In this document: in pieces, positions 1-8,455 of the stretch
How positions within the stretch are numbered: the stretch's first letter is position 1
How the letters are laid out: each line of letters begins with the position of its first letter
NCBI GenBank assembly: GCA_028693965.1
Contig: JAQUUG010000004.1
Span: 1 to 33,041 of the forward strand
Direction: 5' to 3'
DNA from: Bacilli bacterium
GTDB taxonomy: Bacteria; Bacillota_I; Bacilli_A; RF39; UBA660
Length of the DNA stretch: 33,041 bases
Translations under genes and position numbers: made by a program
Notes under the pieces: model-generated
The model's database searches: none
What the model was told of the DNA's origin: nothing
Seen by the model: only the letters and a program-made list of their open reading frames with translations

Positions 1-471
1 CGATCTGTCGTTACTCCAAACGAGAAAAATGATAATGATTTGTTAGATAAAATAAATAAAAAATATGATAATCATTTACAAAAGGAATGTGTTGTTATAA
101 ATAAACCTATTTTACCAGCTTTAGCTAGATTTATTTTAGGAAATGGCAAGATGACAATAACTTGTCGTATGCATGCTGCTGTATCAACTTTGGAAATGGG
201 AAAACCAGCTATTTGTCTTTCTTATAGTTCTAAATATAAAGGTGTTATTGCTAAAGGATTAAATCTTGAAGAATTAGTTATTGAGTCTATGGGTGAAGAC
301 AAATGGAAAAGTGATATCGATAAGCTAATTATAGAAAAAGTTGATTATGTAATTAACAATGAAGACGCTCTTGTTAAAAAAATTAAGACTAATGTCGAGG
401 AAACTCAAAAAATAGTTAAATTGTCTCTTGATGAAATTTGTGAAGATTTGATAGGTGATTATAATGAGTAA
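1..471 (+). CDS. Polysaccharide pyruvyl transferase family protein, 3' part
   Basis: The reading frame is open from base 1, so the TTG at 40 in the ORF track is not a real start; the gene begins upstream of the window. The visible part is the C-terminal portion of the PS_pyruv_trans/CsaB-like fold: a TPNE stretch, then RMHAAVSTLEMGKPAICLSY, the family's conserved histidine-containing active-site segment, followed by a helical tail. Members transfer pyruvate from PEP to a sugar as a ketal, or act as related sugar-modifying enzymes, in the cytoplasm on lipid-linked intermediates. The stop overlaps the next gene by 8 nt (ATGAGTAA), implying translational coupling. The family call is firm; the acceptor sugar is unknown. 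Confidence 0.85.
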   Translation, partial: RSVVTPNEKNDNDLLDKINKKYDNHLQKECVVINKPILPALARFILGNGKMTITCRMHAAVSTLEMGKPAICLSYSSKYKGVIAKGLNLEELVIESMGEDKWKSDIDKLIIEKVDYVINNEDALVKKIKTNVEETQKIVKLSLDEICEDLIGDYNE

Positions 472-1612
472 TTTAAAAGATAAGAACTTTATCTGCACAG
501 GGTGTTTTTTATGCCAAAGTATTTGCCCGGTAGGCGCAATTAATATGGAAAAAGATTCCGAAGGTTTTTATAAATACAGTATTGATGAAGACAAATGTAT
601 AAACTGTGGTTTATGTGTTAAAAAATGTCCAAAATTAAATCCTATTCAAAAGAATAATGAAATAAGGGAATGTTATGCATCTTATTCAAAAGATAAGGGC
701 ATATTACGCAATTCATCATCAGGAGGAATATTTTCGGAACTAGCTAATTTTTTTCTAGATAATAATGGTATAGTTATAGGTGCTGGATGGTCCAATAATG
801 ATATAAAACATATGGCTATTACTGACAAAAAAGATTTACCTAAACTTCGTGGTTCTAAGTATTTACAAAGCAATTTGAATGATATATATGATGAAATTGC
901 GGAAGCTATTAAACAAAAAAGAAAGATTTTATTTTCAGGAACACCTTGTCAAGTTTATGCTATAAAGTCATTATATGGAAATTATAGTGATTTATATACA
1001 ATAGATATCGTTTGTCATGGTGTCCCATCCAAATTAGTACTAGATTATTCTATTAAACAAAGATATAACAAAGAATCTCTATTGATTGACTTTAGAAATA
1101 AACAAACGGGTTGGTATTATAAATTTGCTTTAAAATATACTGGTGAAGATTTTTCTAAAACCATGGTTAATGATAAAGATGGCTGGTTTGTTGAATTTTT
1201 AGACAATAAGTTTTTAAAAAAAGATTGTTATAATTGTCAGTTTACAGGTTTAAAAAGATCATCAGATATCACTTTAGGCGATTTTTGGGGCATTGTCGAT
1301 ATTGATAATGATTTAAGTGTTCAAAATCAAGATGAAGGTGTGTCTTTAGTACTAATAAATAGTGATAAAGGTGATACCTTGTTTAATGAAATAACTAATA
1401 AAGTTATTTATAAAAAAGAGCCATTAGATAAAGCTATTAACTATAACAAACGTATTGTTGATGGTAAATATAGTGATAGTGCCTTAGAAAAACGTGAACA
1501 ATTTTATCAGTTGTTTGAAGCCAAAAAAATATATTTTAAAGATAAAAAAAATAACTTTACTGATATAACAAAGGCAGTAAAAAGAGTCGTGAAAAAAATT
1601 ATTAGAAAATAG
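464..1612 (+). CDS. Ferredoxin-domain / coenzyme F420 hydrogenase beta-subunit (FrhB-like) protein
   Basis: About 382 aa. I start at ATG 464 rather than GTG 455 because AGGTGA at 453-458 is correctly placed only for 464. The N-terminus has two CxxCxxCxxxCP clusters (Cys 11/14/17/21 and 45/48/51/55), which should bind two [4Fe-4S] centres. The rest matches the FrhB/FdhB N and C domains: SSSGGIFSE, GTPCQVYAIK, IVCHGVPS, and a further Cys pair before ITLGDFWGI. Such proteins are common beside pyruvyl transferases in Gram-positive EPS loci, probably as flavin/Fe-S reductases acting on a sugar intermediate, but the reaction is not established. It overlaps the pyruvyl transferase gene upstream and lies 7 nt before wzx. 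The domain call is confident; the function is inferred only. Confidence 0.85.
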   Translation: MSNLKDKNFICTGCFLCQSICPVGAINMEKDSEGFYKYSIDEDKCINCGLCVKKCPKLNPIQKNNEIRECYASYSKDKGILRNSSSGGIFSELANFFLDNNGIVIGAGWSNNDIKHMAITDKKDLPKLRGSKYLQSNLNDIYDEIAEAIKQKRKILFSGTPCQVYAIKSLYGNYSDLYTIDIVCHGVPSKLVLDYSIKQRYNKESLLIDFRNKQTGWYYKFALKYTGEDFSKTMVNDKDGWFVEFLDNKFLKKDCYNCQFTGLKRSSDITLGDFWGIVDIDNDLSVQNQDEGVSLVLINSDKGDTLFNEITNKVIYKKEPLDKAINYNKRIVDGKYSDSALEKREQFYQLFEAKKIYFKDKKNNFTDITKAVKRVVKKIIRK

Positions 1613-1619
1613 GGATAAA

Positions 1620-3140
1620 ATGAGAACAAAAAATGCTTTTTATAATTTAATAACAGGGCTATTACCTCAACTAATCATTGGCGTTTTAGGTTTTGTAAAA
1701 ATTAAAATATTTATCAGTACTTTAGGCGTTGAGTTAAATGGTTTAATGCAATTATTTGCGCAAATTTTTGCTTATTTATCTTTAGCAGAGGGTGGTATTG
1801 GTTCGGCTCTTCAATTTAGATTATATAAATTACTTGCTAAAAAAGACTACAATAATATTAATAAATTACTTAGTGGTGCTAAAAAAGTTTTTTCTAAAAT
1901 AGGTTATGCAATAATCCTAGTAGCGGTTATCATATCATTTAAATTAGATATTTTTATCAAAGATAATCCTTTTGATTTATTATATATACAAGTTGCTTTT
2001 ATAATGTATTTAATAAGTGCAACAATTAGTTATTTTTATGTTGCAGATCGTGTACTATTATCATCTGATCAAAAACTTTACAAAATAAATATTATTTTTA
2101 ATACATCGCAGATAATTAAATTTATCTTAGAAATTACATTATTATTACTTGGTACTAATATATTTGTTTTAATAGCGATATATATTATATTAAATTATAT
2201 CTCATGTTTTATTTTAAGACGTCTTGTTAAAAAAGAATACCCATGGTATATAACTAAAAATATTGAACCAAATTATGAGTTTAAAAAAGACATAAGACAT
2301 CTTTTGCCTAAAAAAATTATGACAACAGTTACTAAAAATACTGATGTAATTGTCATTTCTAGTTTTTTAGGAATTGTTCCTACAGCAATATATGGCGTTT
2401 ACAATTATATTGTTACTTTCTTAAGTCAAACAATTGATCAAATAAGCTTTGCTTTATTTTCCGTGGTAGGAAATTATAATATTACTGAATCTAAAGATAA
2501 AATTAAAAATCTATTTAAACAATATAATATTTTTTGTATGTTACTTGCCAATTTAATATGTGTTCCATTACTATTTTCTTTTAATTCTTTTATTGTATTA
2601 TTAGCTGGTAAAGAAATGGTAGTAGATAATATAACGATGTTTTTCTTTGTAATGATTTTATATATTTATATTATTATGATTCCAACTAATACATTTGTTA
2701 CTGTGAACGGTTTATTTAAAGAAACTAAAGTATCATCTATTATTGAAATATTATTAAATCTAGCGTTATCAATTATATTAGTTAATTTTTTAGGAATCAA
2801 AGGTGTATTATTAGGAACGGTTATATCAAGTCTATTATCTAATTTTTTATATGCACCATATGTACTTTACAAGAAAGTTTTTCAGGAAAAAGGAAATGAA
2901 TACTATTTAACTTTATTTCTTAATATAATAATCACTTTCATACTTGTTCTAGTGCTTAATCAAGTTAGTGGTTTACTAACCATGACATTAACAAGCTTTT
3001 TGAATTGGTTTATTTTTGGAATAGTTATTTTTATAATAAATTTAAGTATTTGTTTGTTATTATACTTTATCTTTTATAAAGAAGAATTAAAATTCATTAT
3101 AGAAAAAATTAATATGAAAAAATTATTAAAAAGAGAATGA
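1620..3140 (+). CDS. wzx: Wzx-type polysaccharide repeat-unit flippase (MOP superfamily)
   Basis: 506 aa, almost entirely hydrophobic, with roughly 12-14 predicted membrane helices and short basic cytoplasmic loops. The N-terminal RTKNAFYN...LPQLIIGVLGF pattern and overall length fit the MOP/polysaccharide_synt family. It should flip undecaprenyl-PP-linked repeat units from the inner to the outer face of the membrane for Wzy. It starts 7 nt after the ferredoxin-domain gene with a weak AGGGAT ribosome site and lies 6 nt before a run of GT2 genes, so it belongs to the same operon. A second, interrupted flippase occurs at 25641-27050, so this copy may be the only working one in the window. Substrate specificity cannot be read from sequence. 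Confidence 0.88.
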   Translation: MRTKNAFYNLITGLLPQLIIGVLGFVKIKIFISTLGVELNGLMQLFAQIFAYLSLAEGGIGSALQFRLYKLLAKKDYNNINKLLSGAKKVFSKIGYAIILVAVIISFKLDIFIKDNPFDLLYIQVAFIMYLISATISYFYVADRVLLSSDQKLYKINIIFNTSQIIKFILEITLLLLGTNIFVLIAIYIILNYISCFILRRLVKKEYPWYITKNIEPNYEFKKDIRHLLPKKIMTTVTKNTDVIVISSFLGIVPTAIYGVYNYIVTFLSQTIDQISFALFSVVGNYNITESKDKIKNLFKQYNIFCMLLANLICVPLLFSFNSFIVLLAGKEMVVDNITMFFFVMILYIYIIMIPTNTFVTVNGLFKETKVSSIIEILLNLALSIILVNFLGIKGVLLGTVISSLLSNFLYAPYVLYKKVFQEKGNEYYLTLFLNIIITFILVLVLNQVSGLLTMTLTSFLNWFIFGIVIFIINLSICLLLYFIFYKEELKFIIEKINMKKLLKRE

Positions 3141-3149
3141 GGTGATATG

Positions 3150-4091
3150 ATGAAAAAACCACTTGTTACTGTATTAACACCATGTTATAATGGCGAAGAA
3201 TATATAGAAAGATTTATTGATTCTATTTTAAATCAGACTTATCCTAATATAGAATTAATAATTGTCAATGATGGTTCTATTGATAATACCGAAAATATCA
3301 TTTTGAAAAATAAAAAAAAGATAGAAAATAAAAGGTATCTTTTCAAATATTTTTATCAGGATAACAAAGGGCAAGCTACGGCAATAAATTTTGGACTAAA
3401 ACATGTAACTGGTGATTATTTAACTTGGCCTGATTCAGATGATTTTTTAGAACCAAGTTCTATTGAAGAAAAAGTTGAATTTTTACAAAAAAATATTGAA
3501 TATGGAGCAGTAAGAACAAGCGTAAATGTGGTTAATGAGAAGAACATAAAAAAGATTTTATATGTGATGAAATCTAATTCTAAAAAAACCAATATTTTTA
3601 ATGATGTGTTATTAGAAAAAACATATTTAGCCAATGGTGCTTATCTATTAAGAATGCGATATTTTTTAGATGTTAATCCTAAACGAAAAATTTATCCTTC
3701 ACGGGCTGGTCAAAATTGGCAGATGTTACTTCCTATTTTATATAAGTATAAATGTGGTTATATAGATAAACCGTTGTGCACTTATGTTATTAGAAATAAT
3801 AGCCATTCTCATGATTTAACAGATGATTTTTCAAAAGAACTGTCAAGATTAGAGCAGCACAAAGATATATTAATAACAGTTATCAAAAATATTAATTCTG
3901 ACTATCTTAAAATAGTTGAAAATAAATATATTAAAAAAGAATTATATTTAGGTATTAAATTTAAAAGAAAAAATTTTTCTAAAATTAGATATCAAAAATT
4001 GAAAAAAATAAAACAATTATCTTTTAAAGATAAAGTCTATTATTATTTTAAAGATAGCATTATTACTAAAATAATAAACAAAATTTATTAA
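3150..4091 (+). CDS. GT2 family glycosyltransferase
   Basis: 313 aa from ATG 3150. The track's ATG 3147 lies only 2 nt from AGGTG, while 3150 is well spaced. GT-A fold motifs: VTVLTPCYNGEEYIERF at the start, VNDGS (39-43), a substrate-proximal GQATAINFG, and the metal-binding DSD at 95-97 inside TWPDSDDF. The C-terminal half includes a GQNWQMLLPILYKY segment typical of CpsI/EpsJ-like enzymes. It probably adds one sugar to the lipid-linked repeat unit at the cytoplasmic membrane face. It is the first of three consecutive GT2 genes. The donor and acceptor cannot be assigned. The tail is Lys-rich, perhaps for membrane association. Confidence 0.88.
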   Translation: MKKPLVTVLTPCYNGEEYIERFIDSILNQTYPNIELIIVNDGSIDNTENIILKNKKKIENKRYLFKYFYQDNKGQATAINFGLKHVTGDYLTWPDSDDFLEPSSIEEKVEFLQKNIEYGAVRTSVNVVNEKNIKKILYVMKSNSKKTNIFNDVLLEKTYLANGAYLLRMRYFLDVNPKRKIYPSRAGQNWQMLLPILYKYKCGYIDKPLCTYVIRNNSHSHDLTDDFSKELSRLEQHKDILITVIKNINSDYLKIVENKYIKKELYLGIKFKRKNFSKIRYQKLKKIKQLSFKDKVYYYFKDSIITKIINKIY

Positions 4092-4109
4092 AAGTAAGGG
4101 GTGTAATTG

Positions 4110-5060
4110 ATGAAGAAAGTTAGTATTATAATTCCTATATATAATACAGCATCATTTTTAAAAAAATGTTTAGATTCAGTTGTAAATCAAACTTATAAAA
4201 ACTTAGAAATAATTTTGATTAATGATGGTTCTACGGATAATTCTTTAGAAATTTGTCAAAACTATCATCAAAATTATGATAATATAATAGTAATTGATCA
4301 ACAAAATGCTGGGCAAGGTAAAGCTCGTAATGTTGGAATTAATAATGCTACAGGTGATTATCTGATGTTTGTTGATAGTGATGATTGGATAGCACAAACT
4401 ATGATAGAAGATATGTATGAAGCATCTTTAGATGGTAAAATAGATATAGTTGTCACTGATTTAATTAAAGTAAAAGATGGAAAAGAGCAACGATACAAAA
4501 ATATAATTGAATTTACAAATGATAATAGAGAGAATCTCATCATATCTCATCCAGGACCGGTTGCTAAAATGATAAAAAAAGAATTAATAGTTAAAAATAA
4601 ATTGTTTTTTCTTGAAAATAAAATATATGAAGATTTAGCTGTAATGCCTTTAATTGCTCTTAAAGCAGAATCAGTCGTATATTTAAAAAGAGCTTATTAT
4701 TATTATCTTATCAGAGAAAATTCTACTATGAAAAAAAAGATTTTTAGTAATAAACTTGATGATATTTTTACTGTAATGAATTATCTTGATAGCAATATTG
4801 ACCATGTTTTGTATAAAAACGAACTAGAATACTTATATACGGAACATTTACTTTATAGTGCATCACTTAGATACTTACAATATAAAGAAGGTAAATCAAG
4901 ATTAAAAAAGATAAATGCTGAAATAAAACAGAAGTATCCTTGTTTTTATAAAAATGAATTATTTAAAAAAAGGAATTTAAAATTTCGTTTTATAACTTTA
5001 TTAATATATTTTAAATTATATTTTATAGTACGATTTTTGATTAAAATAGGTGATAAGTAA
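4110..5060 (+). CDS. GT2 family glycosyltransferase (EpsJ/CpsJ-like)
   Basis: 316 aa from ATG 4110; AAGGGGTG at 4096-4103 gives normal spacing, whereas the track's TTG at 4107 is one codon earlier. Motifs: VSIIIPIYNTASFLKKCLDS, INDGSTDNS, GQGKARNVG and DSDD (DSD at 89-91) for nucleotide-sugar and metal binding. A YEDLAVMP segment around the middle matches the EDL-type acceptor region of EpsJ-like GT2 enzymes. The C-terminus ends in a hydrophobic, basic helix (LLIYFKLYFIVRFLIKIG) that could anchor it to the membrane. It shares one base (TAATG) with the following GT2. It likely adds one sugar of the region A repeat unit; specificity is unknown. Confidence 0.88.
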   Translation: MKKVSIIIPIYNTASFLKKCLDSVVNQTYKNLEIILINDGSTDNSLEICQNYHQNYDNIIVIDQQNAGQGKARNVGINNATGDYLMFVDSDDWIAQTMIEDMYEASLDGKIDIVVTDLIKVKDGKEQRYKNIIEFTNDNRENLIISHPGPVAKMIKKELIVKNKLFFLENKIYEDLAVMPLIALKAESVVYLKRAYYYYLIRENSTMKKKIFSNKLDDIFTVMNYLDSNIDHVLYKNELEYLYTEHLLYSASLRYLQYKEGKSRLKKINAEIKQKYPCFYKNELFKKRNLKFRFITLLIYFKLYFIVRFLIKIGDK

Positions 5061-6043
5061 TGAAAAAGATAAGTGTTATTGTTCCTGTATATAATGTTGA
5101 ACAATATTTAGAAAAATGTTTAACAAGTTTAATAAATCAAACTTTAGAAGATATTGAAATTATTATTGTCAATGATGGTAGTCCTGATAATAGTCAGCAA
5201 ATAATTGATAAATATGTTAGTAAATATCCAGATAAGATTAAAAGTTTCATTAAAGAAAATGGTGGTTTATCTGACGCTAGAAATTATGGTATTACTAAGG
5301 CAACAGGAGAATATATTGCTTTTATTGATAGTGATGACTGGGCCGATGTTAAAATGTTTGAAATAATGTATAACAAAGCAATAAGTAATTATTTTGATAT
5401 AGTGGTTTGTAATGTTGAATATGTATATGAAAATGACAGTAAATTAGTAGATTCAAATGTAAAAAAAGACATATATGATAAAAAAGCTATTAAAAAAATA
5501 ATGACAAAAATATATCCAAGTGCTTGGAATAAAATTTATCATAAAAACTTATTTTTAAATAATGTCTTTTTTAAAAAAGGAGTTTGGTTTGAAGATGTTG
5601 AATTTATGTATCGCTTACTACCATACGTTAATAGTATTGGACAAGTTGATGGTTACTTTGTAAAATACTTACAACGCAGTAATTCTATTACCAGTACTTT
5701 TGATAACAGAATATTTAATTATATTGATAATTGGAATGGGATAATTGATTATTATAAGCAAAATGGTTTATATAATGAATATAAGCAAGTCTTAGAATAT
5801 TCATATGTTAGGTATTTATATGCTACTTTTATTAAAAGTGCCCTTAAATTCAAAAATAAAAAGTTTTATCAAGAAGCAGTGGAACAAGCTATTTTAAATG
5901 TCAAAAGAAATTTTTCTCATTATTATTATAATACATATTTTTATACCTCTGGTTTGAAAGGTATATATTTACTATTATTCTCTAAAAGTTTTTCTAAGTT
6001 ACTATGGATAGTAAGTAACAAGCAAAGGAAGGGTGATTTATGA
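5060..6043 (+). CDS. GT2 family glycosyltransferase (EpsJ/CpsJ-like)
   Basis: 327 aa. The start ATG overlaps the previous stop by one base and has AGGTGAT just upstream. Motifs: ISVIVPVYNVEQYLEKCL, VNDGSPDNS, GGLSDARNYG, and DSD at 90-92 in FIDSDDW, then WFEDVEFMYRLLPYV in the acceptor half. This is a paralogue of the preceding gene. The C-terminus has aromatic, basic helices but no clear transmembrane anchor. Its stop overlaps the next start by ATGA, so four genes in a row are translationally coupled or nearly so. It should be the third sugar-adding enzyme of this repeat unit; donor and linkage cannot be inferred. Confidence 0.88.
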   Translation: MKKISVIVPVYNVEQYLEKCLTSLINQTLEDIEIIIVNDGSPDNSQQIIDKYVSKYPDKIKSFIKENGGLSDARNYGITKATGEYIAFIDSDDWADVKMFEIMYNKAISNYFDIVVCNVEYVYENDSKLVDSNVKKDIYDKKAIKKIMTKIYPSAWNKIYHKNLFLNNVFFKKGVWFEDVEFMYRLLPYVNSIGQVDGYFVKYLQRSNSITSTFDNRIFNYIDNWNGIIDYYKQNGLYNEYKQVLEYSYVRYLYATFIKSALKFKNKKFYQEAVEQAILNVKRNFSHYYYNTYFYTSGLKGIYLLLFSKSFSKLLWIVSNKQRKGDL

Positions 6044-7884
6044 TGACCAAACTTAAAAAAATACTAAAAAATCACAGTTTTACTTTTTGGACTTTAAATC
6101 TCTATTTATTATTACTGATTATTGTTCCTAAAGATTTATCAACAATATTAAATGTTATTCCCATACGGTTAGTTTTATCAGGATTATTTTTAACTGTATT
6201 TATAATTGATTTATATTTAAAAAATATCAGTTTAAATAAAGTATCAATTAAATGGTTAGTGATAATATTTAGTATCTTTTTAATATTTACGATACCATCT
6301 ATCTTTGTTTCTAAAAACATTATAGTTTCATTATATACACTTGTTAAATATTTGATGATATTTTTAATTACAATTGTTGTTTTAAAAATTAATTTGACTA
6401 AAGATGAATACAAAATAATTATTAAAAACATCTTACTAGCAACTTTACTAGTTAGTTTATATGGTGTTTATGAGTATTATTTCAGTTCAAATTTATTTAC
6501 AATTGGTAGTGAAAAGTATCTTGGTTCACGAGGACGAACTACTTCAACTTTTTTTAACACTATCTACTTTGGAATTTATATCAATATTGTCTTTTGTTTT
6601 ATATTGTATTTATTTTTGAAAACCAAAAACAAATTGAAATCATTAATTACATTTATAATATTATCGTTATTATATTTATGTTTAATTTTGACATTTACTA
6701 GATCTTCTTTATTGATATTTTTTGTTTGTTTGGCTATTTTCTTAATATTAACATACTATATGCTTAAAAACATTAAAATAATATTTGTAATATCAATGAT
6801 TATTTTAATATCAACTAGTGTTTCAGGTTCTAAGTCTTTATTTAATGATTCATTTAGTGATGGTTTTACAATTATTAGCAATTTTGATATTTTAAAAAGT
6901 TTTATTCCTTCTACAGGTAGTAATAATAATGGTGATGAAGTTGATGATGAAACTGATTTTGATGATGATTCACTTAATCATAGACAAGAATTTGCGATCA
7001 TTGCTAAAAAGATTGGTAATGATAATGCCCCTTTTGGAATCGGTTTTGGAGCGTATATTGATTATATGAATTCATCTGATTTTGATAATACATATCCTGA
7101 ATTTACTTTGACAAAAACGCATCCTCATTCAACATTTACATTAATGTATGCGGAAGTAGGAATTGTATCTACGCTTACTTTGGGACTATTTTATATTGGT
7201 ATATTATTTGCATATTTTAAAAATATTGTTCGAAACTTTGCTCGTAAAGATAGTGTTTATGCATTATCAGTTGTTGGTTTCGTTAACTCAATTGGTTTTT
7301 TTGCTGTTAATTTACTTGCTGAAAATGCCACATATGATACACAAATTTTTCCAATATTTATAATATTAAATGCACTACTATTATCATACATAAGAATAGA
7401 TATTGAAAAGCAAGATAAAAAAATATTATTCATCTCAAGTACTGGTGGTCATTTATCAGAAATGTTGCAACTTAAATCTTTATTTGATAAATATGATTAT
7501 TTCCTTGTTACAGAAAAAACAAAATCAAATTTGAAACTTCGTGAAACTTATAAAGAAAAAGTTGATTATATTCCCTTTGGTAGTAAACTTCATCCTTTTA
7601 TTTATATTTTTAAATTAATATTTAATTGTTTTAAATCTTTATTCATTTATATTAAATTTGGACCTGACTATATAATAACAACAGGAGCTCATACCGCTGG
7701 ACCAATGTGCTGTATTGGTAAAATATTTGGTAGCAAAATTATTTTTATTGAATCATTTGCTAATATAAACACTAAAACAGTAACGGGCAGGATTATTTAT
7801 CATTTTGCTGATTTATTTATTGTACAGTGGGAGGATATGCTTAAAGTTTATCCTAAAGCTACATATGGGGGGTGGATATATTGA
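6040..7884 (+). CDS. Fusion: Wzy/O-antigen ligase-like polymerase + Alg14-like domain
   Basis: 614 aa in one uninterrupted frame. Residues about 1-450 carry some 10-12 membrane helices with a long extracellular loop (about 260-375) containing an acidic GDEVDDETDFDDDS run, and HPHSTFTLMYAEVGIV, the Wzy_C-like signature of O-antigen polymerases and ligases. After the last helix, residues about 458-614 form a separate soluble domain starting KKILFISSTGGHLSEM (GGH at 469-471), the Alg14/PssD/EpsE-type nucleotide-sugar transferase half. Alg14 proteins normally have a single membrane anchor; here the polymerase would supply it. SD AAGGAAGGGTGA; the start overlaps the previous stop by ATGA, and the stop overlaps the Alg13-like gene by TTGA. 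A true fusion is the simplest reading; an assembly artefact is unlikely. Confidence 0.85.
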   Translation: MMTKLKKILKNHSFTFWTLNLYLLLLIIVPKDLSTILNVIPIRLVLSGLFLTVFIIDLYLKNISLNKVSIKWLVIIFSIFLIFTIPSIFVSKNIIVSLYTLVKYLMIFLITIVVLKINLTKDEYKIIIKNILLATLLVSLYGVYEYYFSSNLFTIGSEKYLGSRGRTTSTFFNTIYFGIYINIVFCFILYLFLKTKNKLKSLITFIILSLLYLCLILTFTRSSLLIFFVCLAIFLILTYYMLKNIKIIFVISMIILISTSVSGSKSLFNDSFSDGFTIISNFDILKSFIPSTGSNNNGDEVDDETDFDDDSLNHRQEFAIIAKKIGNDNAPFGIGFGAYIDYMNSSDFDNTYPEFTLTKTHPHSTFTLMYAEVGIVSTLTLGLFYIGILFAYFKNIVRNFARKDSVYALSVVGFVNSIGFFAVNLLAENATYDTQIFPIFIILNALLLSYIRIDIEKQDKKILFISSTGGHLSEMLQLKSLFDKYDYFLVTEKTKSNLKLRETYKEKVDYIPFGSKLHPFIYIFKLIFNCFKSLFIYIKFGPDYIITTGAHTAGPMCCIGKIFGSKIIFIESFANINTKTVTGRIIYHFADLFIVQWEDMLKVYPKATYGGWIY

Positions 7885-8372
7885 TTTTAATACTATTAGG
7901 AACGCAAGATAAACAGTTCGTTAGAATTTTACATGAAGTTGATCAATTGATTATTAATAAAGTAATCACAGAAGAAGTAGTAGCGCAAGTTGGTAATACA
8001 AAATATGTATCAAAAAATATGAAATTACTTGATTTTATACCATATGATGAAATGCAAGCTTTGATAGCTAAAGCTGACTTAGTTATAACGCATGGCGGGG
8101 TTGCTTCAATTGTTGATAGTATAAAGTTAAATAAAAAAATTATAGCTGTTCCACGTCTTGAAAAATATGGTGAGCATGTTAATGATCATCAAATCCAAAT
8201 AGTTGAAAAAATGGCTGCTAACAACTACTTAATACCACTATATGATGGTGATTCGTTGGAAAAAGCTCTTGAAAAATCTAAAAGATTTACAAACAAGCCA
8301 TTTACTAGTAATAATTATCATATGTTAGAAATAATTGAAGATTTTATTACCAATAGTAATAAAAATTGTTAA
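7881..8372 (+). CDS. Alg13-like glycosyltransferase subunit (GT28 C-terminal domain; PssE/EpsF type)
   Basis: 163 aa. I start at TTG 7881, not the track's GTG 7872: GGGGGGTG at 7866-7873 is the ribosome site for 7881, and TTGA then forms a 4-nt overlap with the fusion gene's stop. The sequence begins MILILLGTQDKQF and contains ITHGGVASIVDSIKLNKK and VPRLEKYGEHVNDHQ, the UDP-sugar-binding GT28_C motifs. Alg13-like proteins are soluble catalytic halves that bind a membrane-bound Alg14 to make one enzyme. Here the Alg14 half is the C-terminus of the upstream polymerase, so this protein is expected to dock on it. The operon ends after this gene at a hairpin terminator. Confidence 0.88.
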   Translation: MILILLGTQDKQFVRILHEVDQLIINKVITEEVVAQVGNTKYVSKNMKLLDFIPYDEMQALIAKADLVITHGGVASIVDSIKLNKKIIAVPRLEKYGEHVNDHQIQIVEKMAANNYLIPLYDGDSLEKALEKSKRFTNKPFTSNNYHMLEIIEDFITNSNKNC

Positions 8373-8400
8373 CTTTGAATTTGATATATTTTATAAAATT

Positions 8401-8432
8401 AACTATAATGATGGACATTATTATAGTTTTTT
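8401..8432 (+). terminator. Rho-independent terminator after region A operon
   Basis: AACTATAAT (8401-8409) pairs perfectly with ATTATAGTT (8420-8428) across a 10-nt loop and runs into TTTTTT. The stem is AT-rich, so termination may be partial. It lies between the Alg13-like gene and tagO. Confidence 0.65.
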
Positions 8433-8455
8433 GATAGAATTATAGTGGTGATTTT

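Noticed and set aside
7163-7363. 66-aa + strand ORF
   Set aside because: An out-of-frame shadow within the polymerase-Alg14 fusion gene.
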